Shown piece after piece: positions 26,152 to 32,777 of a stretch of DNA of 32,777 nt (the first letter of the stretch is position 1; each line of letters starts with the position of its first letter). Made by a program: the position numbers and the translations under genes. The notes under the pieces are model-generated. The model had not been told where the DNA came from. It was given only the letters and a program-made list of their open reading frames with translations, and made no database searches. The stretch is from positions 1 through 32,777 of the forward strand of contig JACUUU010000008.1 in the NCBI GenBank assembly GCA_014859065.1, read 5' to 3'. This DNA comes from Anaerolineales bacterium (lineage in GTDB: Bacteria; Chloroflexota; Anaerolineae; Anaerolineales; UBA4823).

Positions 26152-26497
26152 GATTGTTCTTAGAGTTCAGCAGTTTCGTTTTTTTCATGAGCTCAACTAA
26201 CACAGAATGAGTTTGTTGGAGTGAGGTTTCTGTCAGTGGCTTTCTGGCAATTAGCACGATATCCCAACCAGGCTCAATCTGTGCAAGAATTGGTTTTATT
26301 GCTTCCCGCAGCAGGCGTTTAGCCCGGTTACGCTGGACAGCTTTACCAACCGAACGACCAGCAGAAACAGCAATCCGGGTAGGATCATCCTGGTTCCTGC
26401 GAACAATTAGCACCATTAGCGGGTGGGCATACGATTTTCCGTAGCGCCACACCCGCTTGAAATCAGATGATTTCCTTAGACGGAACTCTCGTTTCAC
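26141..26497 (-). CDS. rnpA: Ribonuclease P protein component RnpA
   Basis: RnpA is the protein subunit of RNase P, which cuts tRNA 5' leaders. The core [25 protein letters not shown] starts at the GTG at 26497, and the RNR motif is seen in [25 protein letters not shown]. From this GTG the protein has 118 residues, the usual length. The frame stays open upstream to a TTG at 26605, inside the rpmH 3' end, which would add 36 residues ([14 protein letters not shown]...). Neither start has a strong ribosome binding site. I chose the GTG because family homology begins there; the extended form is discussed as a finding. It lies between rpmH and yidD as usual. Confidence 0.9.
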   Translation of the reverse strand: MKREFRLRKSSDFKRVWRYGKSYAHPLMVLIVRRNQDDPTRIAVSAGRSVGKAVQRNRAKRLLREAIKPILAQIEPGWDIVLIARKPLTETSLQQTHSVLVELMKKTKLLNSKNNHEC

Positions 26498-26592
26498 ATG
26501 TTCACTTGGGTCTGATCTCAATTCCCGTTGAGATTCAACTAGGGAGGACAAACTGTGCTTTAATGAAAATGACGAATTCGGCTGGTTAACGA

Positions 26593-26766
26593 TCAACTCT
26601 TCCAATTTACTTTCTTAACGTGGTTTCTTTTAACAGCCAATCGAGAGCGACCTTTCAATCGCCGGTTCTTTAAGACCTGACGACCTTCTGAGGTAGACAT
26701 GCGCTGCCGGAATCCGTGCTTTCTAAGTCGGCGGCGCACTTTTGGTTGGTAGGTACGTTTTGGCAT
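26593..26766 (-). CDS. rpmH: 50S ribosomal protein L34
   Basis: L34 is a short basic large-subunit protein. [25 protein letters not shown], then [16 protein letters not shown], is the standard sequence, with a few extra C-terminal residues (total 57 aa against about 45). The track start at 26802 is too early; ATG 26766 begins the family sequence and has GAAGGA about 7 nt upstream. The gene is first in the minus-strand origin cluster and has a leader of about 150 nt from the promoter at 26926-26954. Confidence 0.96.
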   Translation of the reverse strand: MPKRTYQPKVRRRLRKHGFRQRMSTSEGRQVLKNRRLKGRSRLAVKRNHVKKVNWKS

Positions 26767-26785
26767 ATAGCAATCCTTCAAATTG

Positions 26786-26794
26786 TGTGCATAA
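26786..26794 (-). promoter_or_regulatory. DnaA box TTATGCACA
   Basis: The minus strand reads TTATGCACA, a full match to the TTATNCACA consensus. It is in the rpmH leader, 20 nt upstream of the ATG. A single 9-mer can occur by chance; the position next to rpmH makes it more interesting. Confidence 0.4.
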
Positions 26795-26824
26795 ATCGGC
26801 ATTTATAAAAACCAGACCCTCCTT

Positions 26825-26873
26825 CGATAAACCAGGCTCTCTTTTCGCTCAAGCCAGGACAAGCCGTTTATCG
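26825..26873 (-). repeat. Long hairpin in the rpmH leader
   Basis: CGATAAAC (26825-26832) and GTTTATCG (26866-26873) form a perfect 8-bp outer stem enclosing 33 nt, inside which GGCTT and GAGCC can pair on the minus-strand transcript around an A-rich loop. No T-tract follows, so this looks like a structured mRNA leader or an origin element, not a terminator. Confidence 0.4.
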
Positions 26874-26925
26874 AGTTCAGGCCGGTCATATTAAACCGGA
26901 ATTTGTCTGGTATAGACGAGCAATT

Positions 26926-26954
26926 ATTATACCCGATGGGTGTGATATGGTCAA
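26926..26954 (-). promoter_or_regulatory. rpmH: Promoter of the rpmH-rnpA operon
   Basis: On the minus strand TTGACC (26954-26949) and TATAAT (26931-26926) are separated by exactly 17 nt. Transcription would begin near 26919 and give a leader of about 150 nt before rpmH. Confidence 0.75.
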
Positions 26955-26969
26955 ACAAGGTTGTGAAAT

Positions 26970-26978
26970 TTGTACACA
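26970..26978 (+). promoter_or_regulatory. DnaA-box-like sequence TTGTACACA
   Basis: It differs from TTATNCACA at one position (A to G at the third base). It lies just upstream of the rpmH promoter, on the opposite strand from the box at 26786. Weak evidence on its own. Confidence 0.25.
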
Positions 26979-27060
26979 ATCTCCCCAGAATTAGACTGGA
27001 TAAACAACTAAATTAAGGGACAATTACCTTTTATTCAGGCAATTAATACTGAAATCCTGG

Positions 27061-27088
27061 TTGACAAGGGCATATATTTTGATATAAT
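27061..27088 (+). promoter_or_regulatory. Consensus sigma70-type promoter of the ROK regulator gene
   Basis: TTGACA (27061-27066) and TATAAT (27083-27088) match consensus at all 12 positions with a 16-nt spacer. Start of transcription is expected near 27095, 37 nt before the ATG. Such a strong promoter on a repressor gene suggests tight negative control. Confidence 0.85.
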
Positions 27089-27098
27089 AAGCATATAT
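27070..27098 (+). promoter_or_regulatory. Direct repeat GCATATAT flanking the -10 element (possible operator)
   Basis: GCATATAT occurs at 27070-27077 (in the spacer) and 27091-27098 (at the start site), 21 bp apart, which is two helical turns. A dimer bound on one DNA face would block RNA polymerase. The ROK protein encoded just downstream is the obvious candidate, but AT-rich DNA makes chance repeats likely. Confidence 0.35.
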
Positions 27099-27131
27099 AG
27101 TATGGATTGGCAACTATCTGTGAGGTAGCCA

Positions 27132-28385
27132 ATGAGAAATGATCATCGAGGGGGTTTATCTCTGGTAAGAATTAAAAATCTCTCATCGGTCCTGGAATGG
27201 CTACATATCGGGGGACCACGCTCACGCGCTCAACTTGCTCAATTGACTGGTCTTAATAAATCAACTATATCGAGCCTTGTTGGTGAATTGATCAATCGAG
27301 GCTTTATTAACGAAGTCGGAGATGATACCTCCGGGATTGGGCGTCCCGGCACAATTTTACAGCTCAATCCAAACGCTGGTTGGGGGATAGGTGTTGAGAT
27401 CGGAGTAGGATATATTTCAATAATCATTTCTAATTTTATCGGTGAAATAATCTGGCGGCGTTATGAAGATCTGGGGATGATAACTCAAGAAGATGAAGTT
27501 ATTCCCCGAGTTTCTGCATTAGTAGATGAGGCTTACAGATCTTGTATTGATTCTGGGGGGCAGGTTTTAGGAATGGGGATAACTTTACCTGGTTTAGTCG
27601 ATGTAAATAAAGGCATCCTGGTATTTTCTCCCAATCTTCAATGGCGAGATGTGCCTCTTCAGAAAATTTTTTTGGACCAGACGGGTTTAACCATTTTTGT
27701 TGATAATGATGCCAATGCAGCTGCTTTGGGTGAACATCTTTTTGGGGTAGGGCGCAAAGAACAACATTTCCTTTTTATTGTCGCCGGTGTTGGGGTGGGA
27801 GGTGGTTTGTTCCTAAATGGAGATATTTATCGTGGAGCTAGAGGTTTAGCTGGCGAGATTGGACATACAAGTGTGTTAATTGACCAACATAAACCTTGTC
27901 GCTGTGGGAACCGAGGATGTTGGGAGAATACCGCAAATCAGTCAGCACTATTTGAGAGGGTTAGAGCTAGGTTGGAAGTCGGCAGACGCAGTTTGATAAC
28001 AGAGCTTTTGGGGGAAGATAATATATCTCTATCTTTGCCTGTAATCAAACAGGCTGCTGAACGGGGCGACTCCGAAGTTCTGGAGGCTTTAGATGAAACC
28101 GGGGCAGCTATTGGATTAGGTGTTGCAAATATGATCAATATATTTAATCCAGAAATGGTTGTAATCGGTGGTGCATTGAGTGTGGTCGGTGAATTTCTAA
28201 TGCCTTCTATCCTTAAAGCTGTCGATGAACGCGCCTTGCATGCGAATCGTATACACACCACAATCGTCCTTTCAGCATTTCGCCAAGAAGCCAGTGCTAT
28301 CGGTGCAGCTGCGATGGTCATTCAAGAAAACATGACAAATCCCACAACTATCAAGCCCATCCAAATGCAGTCGGCTAGAGTTTAA
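27132..28385 (+). CDS. ROK-family transcriptional regulator (NagC/XylR type)
   Basis: A 417-aa sugar-responsive repressor. An N-terminal winged helix-turn-helix (SRAQLAQLTGLNKSTISSLVGEL, about 31-53) is followed by a ROK sugar-kinase-like domain: FVDNDANAAALGEH, GVGVGGGLFLNG, GEIGHTSV and the zinc motif CRCGNRGCWE. The presence of the DNA-binding domain separates it from glucokinases. Length is normal for NagC/XylR/Mlc relatives. Transcription is from a consensus promoter with a possible operator. The sugar ABC genes start 91 nt downstream on the same strand; the regulator probably controls them in response to the imported sugar or its phosphate. Confidence 0.93.
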   Translation: MRNDHRGGLSLVRIKNLSSVLEWLHIGGPRSRAQLAQLTGLNKSTISSLVGELINRGFINEVGDDTSGIGRPGTILQLNPNAGWGIGVEIGVGYISIIISNFIGEIIWRRYEDLGMITQEDEVIPRVSALVDEAYRSCIDSGGQVLGMGITLPGLVDVNKGILVFSPNLQWRDVPLQKIFLDQTGLTIFVDNDANAAALGEHLFGVGRKEQHFLFIVAGVGVGGGLFLNGDIYRGARGLAGEIGHTSVLIDQHKPCRCGNRGCWENTANQSALFERVRARLEVGRRSLITELLGEDNISLSLPVIKQAAERGDSEVLEALDETGAAIGLGVANMINIFNPEMVVIGGALSVVGEFLMPSILKAVDERALHANRIHTTIVLSAFRQEASAIGAAAMVIQENMTNPTTIKPIQMQSARV

Positions 28386-28394
28386 GGAGGTGAT
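28384..28394 (+). promoter_or_regulatory. Long Shine-Dalgarno-like sequence without a start codon
   Basis: AAGGAGGTGAT overlaps the ROK stop codon and is complementary to 11 nt of the usual 16S rRNA 3' end. No ATG, GTG or TTG follows at a proper distance; the next gene starts 83 nt downstream with its own AGAGGAGGAG. It may be a ribosome standby or leader element. Confidence 0.4.
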
Positions 28395-28476
28395 TCTATA
28401 CGAAATTGTCAAACATTGTTTTACTCGAATTCAGATCTATAGCAAGAAGATCGAATAACAAAAGAGGAGGAGTTAA

Positions 28477-29805
28477 ATGTCCACAATAAAAATCAAATAT
28501 TTAGCGATGTTAAATCTGCTGTTAATCTTCGTACTTTTGTTAACGGCTTGTGGTCCTGCAGAGACTCCCACACCCGAACCCACACAACCACCCGATGAAC
28601 CACCTGAAGTAGAACCACCACCAGAAGAAATTACCGGTCAACTCGAAATCTTCTCATGGTGGACCACCGGTGGAGAAGCTGCTGGTTTGGAAAACCTTTT
28701 TAGCCTGTATAACGAAAAATTCCCCCAAGTTGAAATAATCAATGCCACTGTTGCAGGAGGAGCAGGTTTTGAAGCGAAGCCAGCATTGACCGCCCGTATG
28801 CTTGGTGGTGACCCTCCGGATTCATTCCAAGTACATATGGGGCAGGAACTCACCGAAACATGGGTAGTTGATGGGTTTATGGAGCCGGTAACTTTTATCT
28901 ACCAGCAGGAAGGATGGGAGCAGTACTACCCTCAGGGTGTTCTGGATATCATCAGCTACGAGGGCGATATCTGGACTGTCCCAGTGAACATACACCGCGC
29001 TAACGTTCTGTGGTACAACCGGGAGGTTTTCGATCAGTATGGTTGGACGCCCCCGGTCACCTTTAATGAGTTCTTCGCTCTGGCGGAGGAAATGCAGGCC
29101 GAAGGCATTACGCCTCTGGCGTTGGGCGATGTCGGTATCTGGGCTTCCATCCACTTATTTGAGGTTGTCCTGGCAGGCAGCATGAGTCCGGATCTATATA
29201 ACGGCTTATGGACGGGGGACACAGACTGGTATGGTCCGGAAGTTACCCTGGCACTCGAAAATATGGCTCGCATGCTCGAATATGCCAACCCAGATCACTC
29301 CGCGCTCTCATGGGACCAGGCCAATGATTTGGTTATCCAGGGTCGTGCTGGCATGACCATCATGGGAGACTGGGTCGATGCTGACAACATGGCGAAAGGC
29401 TTTGAACATTCGGGTTGGGCTTTGCCACCTGGCACAGATGGGATATTCGTTGCCCTTTCTGATACCTTTGGGTTACCTCAAAACCCACCCAACCGTGATA
29501 ATGCCATTGAATGGCTGCGTTTGGTAGGGTCAAAAGAAGGACAAGAGGCATTCAACCCGGTGAAAGGATCCATTTGCGCCCGAAATGATTGTGACCCCAA
29601 TCTGTTTAACATATACCTGCAAGGTGCCATGCAGGATTGGGAGAACCACACGATTGTGCCGAGTCTGGCTCATGGGGCTGCGGCGCCTGAATCTTGGGTT
29701 GCGCTGATCAATGATGTGATGACCACCTTTGTCACAAATCTTGATGTAGCCGCGGCTCAAGCTGGCTTGGCTCAATCATGCGTTGACTCTGGAATCTGTC
29801 AGTAA
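28477..29805 (+). CDS. Sugar ABC transporter substrate-binding lipoprotein
   Basis: An extracytoplasmic solute-binding protein of family 1 (carbohydrate uptake 1). The lipoprotein signal ends in LTAC (Cys25 or so), then a Pro/Thr/Glu-rich linker to about residue 52. The mature domain begins LEIFSWWTTGGEAAGLENLF, as in glucose/mannose-type binding proteins, with AGMTIMGDWV and DTFGLPQ later. Length is 442 aa. The ribosome binding site AGAGGAGGAG is strong. A 14-bp stem-loop separates it from the permease genes. The context (ROK repressor, two MalF/G-type permeases) supports sugar uptake; which sugar is unknown, with glucose or mannose the best guess. Confidence 0.92.
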   Translation: MSTIKIKYLAMLNLLLIFVLLLTACGPAETPTPEPTQPPDEPPEVEPPPEEITGQLEIFSWWTTGGEAAGLENLFSLYNEKFPQVEIINATVAGGAGFEAKPALTARMLGGDPPDSFQVHMGQELTETWVVDGFMEPVTFIYQQEGWEQYYPQGVLDIISYEGDIWTVPVNIHRANVLWYNREVFDQYGWTPPVTFNEFFALAEEMQAEGITPLALGDVGIWASIHLFEVVLAGSMSPDLYNGLWTGDTDWYGPEVTLALENMARMLEYANPDHSALSWDQANDLVIQGRAGMTIMGDWVDADNMAKGFEHSGWALPPGTDGIFVALSDTFGLPQNPPNRDNAIEWLRLVGSKEGQEAFNPVKGSICARNDCDPNLFNIYLQGAMQDWENHTIVPSLAHGAAAPESWVALINDVMTTFVTNLDVAAAQAGLAQSCVDSGICQ

Positions 29806-29820
29806 GTTTTGAGCGACAAC

Positions 29821-29851
29821 AGACCAGGCAGCTCTCTGAGCTGCCTGGTCT
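29821..29851 (+). terminator. Strong intercistronic stem-loop after the binding-protein gene
   Basis: AGACCAGGCAGCTC and GAGCTGCCTGGTCT form a perfect 14-bp stem with a 3-nt loop. No T-tract follows, so it is better read as an mRNA-stabilising or processing hairpin than as a full terminator. It lies 15 nt after the binding-protein stop and 17 nt before the permease start. Confidence 0.75.
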
Positions 29852-29868
29852 CAATGGTGTAATACAGC

Positions 29869-30858
29869 ATGTTGCGGAGAATTAACCGAGATCGTTTATA
29901 TTCAATATTATTGATATCTCCATCTATTATCCTTATTGCCCTGTTTGTTTATGGATTTATTGGTTGGAGCGTATGGGTTTCATTCTCCAGTTGGGAAGGT
30001 TTGCGACCTGATATGACCTTTAGAGGGGTTCACAATTTTGTTCGTTTGTTTTCAAACCCGCGCTTCCATATAGATATTCGCAACACAATAATTTTTACTG
30101 TTTTTTTCCTGACTGCTTGTATTGGTGTTGGACTGTCGTTGGCTGTAGTGCTTGACCAACGTATCCGCGGTGAAAACTTCTTCCGCAGTCTTTTTCTTTT
30201 CCCTATGGCGGTGTCCTTTATTGTGACTGGCGTTGTTTGGCGCTGGTTGTTGGCTCCAGGCGATCCAGCCATTGGTCGCTTGACAGGTGTTAATGTAATC
30301 TTAGATCAGTTAAACCTTCCCCCACTTAAATGGTATACCGATCCGACAATTTTGCATATTTCTGCCAGCAGCCAGTTAGGGCAATTCCTTGAGTCTGTCG
30401 GATTAGGATTCCTTGCTAACCCATTATATGGTATCCCCGTAGCACTGATCTCTATTGTGATCGCAGCAACCTGGCAAATGTCGGGCTTTGTCATGGCTAT
30501 GTATCTGGCAGGGCTGCGGGGGATTCCGGAGGAATTGCGTGAGGCTGCTCGAGTCGATGGCGCCAATGAATTGCAAGTATATCGGCATATTGTCCTACCC
30601 ATGCTCCGCCCAGTTACTTTAAGCGCTGTTATCATCCTGGGCCATATCTCACTGAAAATTTTTGACCTGGTTGCGGCGATGAGTAAGAGGGGCCCAGGTT
30701 TTGCTACCGATGTGCCGGCGTACTTCATGTTCGAGACAACATTTCACGGCAATAATTTTGCTCAAGGTGCTTCAATCGCTATTTTCATGCTGGTGACTGT
30801 CAGCTTTTTGATAGTCCATTACCTCATTTACAGTAGCCGGACGGAGGCCGAAGTATGA
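29869..30858 (+). CDS. Sugar ABC transporter permease (MalF/UgpA type)
   Basis: A 329-aa permease with six or seven membrane segments and the BPD_transp_1 EAA loop EELREAARVDGANELQVYRHIVLP, which docks on the ATPase. The N-terminus (LLISPSIILIALFVYGFIGWSVWVSF) is the usual first helix. There is only a weak ribosome binding site, so translation may be low relative to the binding protein. The stop overlaps the next permease start by 4 nt (ATGA). Confidence 0.93.
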   Translation: MLRRINRDRLYSILLISPSIILIALFVYGFIGWSVWVSFSSWEGLRPDMTFRGVHNFVRLFSNPRFHIDIRNTIIFTVFFLTACIGVGLSLAVVLDQRIRGENFFRSLFLFPMAVSFIVTGVVWRWLLAPGDPAIGRLTGVNVILDQLNLPPLKWYTDPTILHISASSQLGQFLESVGLGFLANPLYGIPVALISIVIAATWQMSGFVMAMYLAGLRGIPEELREAARVDGANELQVYRHIVLPMLRPVTLSAVIILGHISLKIFDLVAAMSKRGPGFATDVPAYFMFETTFHGNNFAQGASIAIFMLVTVSFLIVHYLIYSSRTEAEV

Positions 30859-31820
30859 AGAATACGGATACATCTGCCTCCATATCGACAATTCACCGCC
30901 ATTCGGATCAAGCATTATCCCAAAGATTCAGGTTCTTTACCCGCAAGCTCCCAAGGCTGACCTCTCGAACTATCCTTTACTTGATCCTGCTGATTGCATC
31001 AGCGTTTTACCTTACTCCAATCTATGTCTTATTAGTCACTGGATTAAAATCTTATGCTGAAGCCAGTCTGGATCTGATGTGGCAGCTCCCATCAGTCCCC
31101 AGTCTAGAAAGTTTCCGGGATGCTTTCACCAGCCTGCAGCCTCATTTCAAAAACAGCCTGGTGCTTACAATTCCAGCTGCCATTATTTCAGCAATTTTAG
31201 GGTCTGTGAATGGATATATCCTTTCAAAATGGCGTTTTCGCTTCTCGGAAATCCTCTTCCCTCTTATTCTGTTCGGGATGTTTATCCCTTATCAGAGCAT
31301 CCTGATCCCTCTGGTGCAGACACTCCAGAGTATTACCAATACTGCATTGTCAATGGGTTATCCACGCGAGTTGCTTTGGCTTCTACCAGGGTATGGGAAT
31401 ATCAGTGGTCTGGCTTTCGCACACATCGTTTATGGAATCCCGATTACCACCCTGATATTCCGTAATTACTATGCTGCTGTTCCAACTGAGTTAGTGGATG
31501 CGGCAAAGATTGATGGCGCTGGCTTACTGGGTATTTATCGATGGGTATTGTTGCCCCTTTCTATGCCCGCTTTTGCAGTTGGGCTCATTTGGCAGTTCAC
31601 TTCGATTTGGAATGAGTTTCTTTTTGCTGTCATACTGACCCAAAATCCAGCTGTGCGACCGGTAACCGTTGCGCTGTACAACTTGGCTGGCAGTTATATC
31701 GTTGAATGGAATGTACAAATGGCTGGAGCTTTCTTAGCTGCCCTACCAACCCTACTGGTATACATCTTCCTTGGTCGCTTCTTTATTCGTGGATTACTGG
31801 CAGGATCATTAAAAGGATAA
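30855..31820 (+). CDS. Sugar ABC transporter permease (MalG/UgpE type)
   Basis: A 321-aa permease with six membrane segments, the partner of the preceding one. The cytoplasmic EAA loop is TELVDAAKIDGAGLLGIYRWVLLP. A polar N-terminus of about 35 residues precedes the first helix (LYLILLIASAFYLTPIYVLLV), as usual in MalG-like proteins. The ATGA overlap implies coupled translation. No ATPase gene follows: the next gene is convergent and only 20 nt away, so a multitask ATPase (MsmX/UgpC type) encoded elsewhere must energise the system. Confidence 0.94.
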   Translation: MKNTDTSASISTIHRHSDQALSQRFRFFTRKLPRLTSRTILYLILLIASAFYLTPIYVLLVTGLKSYAEASLDLMWQLPSVPSLESFRDAFTSLQPHFKNSLVLTIPAAIISAILGSVNGYILSKWRFRFSEILFPLILFGMFIPYQSILIPLVQTLQSITNTALSMGYPRELLWLLPGYGNISGLAFAHIVYGIPITTLIFRNYYAAVPTELVDAAKIDGAGLLGIYRWVLLPLSMPAFAVGLIWQFTSIWNEFLFAVILTQNPAVRPVTVALYNLAGSYIVEWNVQMAGAFLAALPTLLVYIFLGRFFIRGLLAGSLKG

Positions 31821-31840
31821 GTCTGTAAATTTCTTGTCTA

Positions 31841-32509
31841 TTACCAATCAGGTGAAAGAAGGGTAGAAAGTTGTTCAGCACCTGAGCGATCAGTGATTGC
31901 GAGGACTTCATCGTTTACTTCGAAGGTTGTATCTCCATGTGGAGTTAAAATTTTCCCATGGCGGATTATTGCAGCAATGACACAATTTTCTGGCAAGTTC
32001 AGGTCTTTGATTGCTGTTCCAATCGCAGTTGCCCCATGTGGGATCTTCTCTTCGACTAGAGAATATTCTCCCCGACGCAGCTTAAGTAACGTCATCATAT
32101 CGCCTAATGACATCTCTTCCTCGATTAACTTTGCCATAACTTCAGAATGATTTAAGGCGACATCTACAAAGAATTTCTGGTCGAACAGCCATGCATTCCG
32201 GGGGTCATTGACGCGAGCAATCGTTCGTGGGACATCATATCTTTGTCGTGCAAGATAACAAACGATCAGGTTTTCTGGATCACTGGATGAACAAGCGGCA
32301 AGGACATGAGCTCGGCGAATGCCAGCGTTTTCGAGAACGTTGCAAGAAATTGCTGATCCCTGATAAATCGCCTCGGTTGGTATTTCTCGGTGCATTCGAG
32401 CGAGAAAATCTGGTCGGTTTTCGATGATCGATATTTCGTGGTTTAGCCCAAGTAGCATTTGAGCCAGTTCTGTGCCTGTCCGTCCTCCGCCTACAATTAA
32501 TACAAACAT
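31841..32509 (-). CDS. trkA: TrkA-family potassium uptake regulatory protein (second of a tandem pair)
   Basis: A soluble RCK-type regulator: an N-terminal Rossmann domain (VLIVGGGRTGTELA, the NAD-binding GxGxxG-like motif; IIENRPD binds the ribose) and a C-terminal TrkA_C domain (IPHGATAIGTAIKDLNLPENCVIAAI). It controls a TrkH/KtrB-type potassium channel in response to nucleotides. The track start (32554) lies inside the upstream gene; ATG 32509 begins MFVLIVGGG directly and has GAGG about 10 nt upstream. It starts 1 nt after the stop of the other TrkA gene. No channel gene is in view. Confidence 0.9.
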   Translation of the reverse strand: MFVLIVGGGRTGTELAQMLLGLNHEISIIENRPDFLARMHREIPTEAIYQGSAISCNVLENAGIRRAHVLAACSSSDPENLIVCYLARQRYDVPRTIARVNDPRNAWLFDQKFFVDVALNHSEVMAKLIEEEMSLGDMMTLLKLRRGEYSLVEEKIPHGATAIGTAIKDLNLPENCVIAAIIRHGKILTPHGDTTFEVNDEVLAITDRSGAEQLSTLLSPDW

Positions 32510-32510
32510 A

Positions 32511-32777
32511 TTACACAATCCTCTTTTCATCCAATCGGATGCGTAAAGTGTCAATTGCAGATTGATTTGCGCTAATCAACAGGACATCATCTTGTTTTAA
32601 TTTACTGTCAGCACTAGGCAAGAATGCGTTTCCAGAGCGGGTCAGCGCGATTGGTTGACAGCCATCTGGGATCAATTCGCTTAAAAGACGATCGTTCCAA
32701 GCAGAAGGTATCGTAAACTCAATAATATCAACTTCACCGTGACCAGCAGAGAAGACATGCCTTAATTCGTGATGACA
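32511..32777 (-). CDS. TrkA-family protein, C-terminal part (5' end outside window)
   Basis: This gene is missing from the ORF track because its start lies beyond the window. The minus-strand frame is open from the edge (CHHELRHVFSAGHGEVDIIEF) through PSAWNDRLLSELIPDGCQPIALTRSGNAFLPSADSK to a TAA at 32513-32511, giving 88 residues. GEVDIIEFTIP, SELIPDGC and LKQDDVLLI follow the TrkA_C domain pattern. Its stop is 1 nt before the next trkA start, so the two form a tandem pair in one transcript, an arrangement common for CeoB/CeoC-like or KtrA-like proteins. Confidence 0.85.
   Translation of the reverse strand, partial: CHHELRHVFSAGHGEVDIIEFTIPSAWNDRLLSELIPDGCQPIALTRSGNAFLPSADSKLKQDDVLLISANQSAIDTLRIRLDEKRIV

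Larger units (their letters stand above)
26767..27131. other. Divergent intergenic region, candidate oriC
   Basis: This 365-nt gap separates minus-strand rpmH from the plus-strand ROK gene. It contains strong promoters on both strands, a TTATGCACA box, a near-match TTGTACACA, an 8-bp inverted repeat (CGATAAAC/GTTTATCG) and an AT-rich stretch at about 27003-27105. In many bacteria dnaA and oriC lie exactly here, next to rpmH. Gene orientation diverges at this point, as at replication origins. dnaA is not in the window, and the number of DnaA boxes is low, so the call is tentative. Confidence 0.4.

Noticed and set aside
26485-26510. parS-like sequence GTTTCACATGTTCAC near the rnpA start
   Set aside because: Only about 9 of 16 positions agree with the usual TGTTTCACGTGAAACA and the second half is not palindromic.
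1-32777. CRISPR arrays, insertion sequences, tRNA or rRNA genes, phage genes
   Set aside because: None seen: no regularly spaced repeats, no transposase or integrase motifs, and no cloverleaf was recognised by eye in the intergenic gaps.

Overview
The window looks like a chromosomal segment of an anaerobic member of the Chloroflexota, most likely an Anaerolineae-type bacterium. The reasons are lipoproteins with Pro/Thr/Glu-rich linkers directly after the lipobox cysteine, paired BMP-type and sugar-type ABC importers, a sugar importer without its own ATPase, an orphan antiporter-like membrane operon and Bacteria-type Shine-Dalgarno sites. This assignment is inferred from protein style only; no marker RNA is present and no search was run.

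Left part (1-11867, + strand): a catabolic and uptake block. It holds the 3' end of a carbamate kinase, a complete BMP-family (nucleoside/purine-type) ABC importer (lipoprotein, double ATPase, two permeases), a threonine-synthase-like PLP enzyme, a polyprenyl-phosphate glycosyltransferase, a second fold-type-II PLP enzyme with a tryptophan-synthase-beta-like lysine motif, an unrecognised 184-aa protein and a dihydropyrimidinase/hydantoinase. Carbamate kinase, a nucleoside importer, a hydantoinase and PLP lyase-like enzymes together resemble the anaerobic purine/hydantoin-to-carbamoyl-phosphate type of cluster (ygeWXY/hyuA/yqeA type). That reading is inference.

Middle (11868-18723, + strand): a three-gene membrane operon of two NuoL/M/N-like antiporter-family proteins around a NuoK/HyfE-like small membrane protein, with no hydrophilic complex I or hydrogenase subunits next to it and with several canonical proton-path residues replaced. 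It is followed by a long coiled-coil protein under its own extended -10 promoter, and by selB, which says the organism makes selenoproteins.

Right-middle (18789-26766, - strand): a metal-dependent amidohydrolase and a rearranged replication-origin neighbourhood in the transcribed order rpmH, rnpA, yidD, a PQQ-propeller lipoprotein, yidC, jag, a PfkB kinase, parA, parB. dnaA is absent. The divergent gap 26767-27131 upstream of rpmH has strong promoters on both strands, DnaA-box-like 9-mers and an AT-rich stretch, and is a candidate oriC.

Right end (27132-32777): a ROK-family repressor followed by a sugar ABC importer (lipoprotein plus two permeases; the ATPase must come from elsewhere), then on the - strand two tandem TrkA-type potassium-transport regulators, the upstream one running off the window. 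Both substrate-binding-protein genes are followed by strong stem-loops, and both have an unusually long Shine-Dalgarno-like match about 90-120 nt upstream of their real start.
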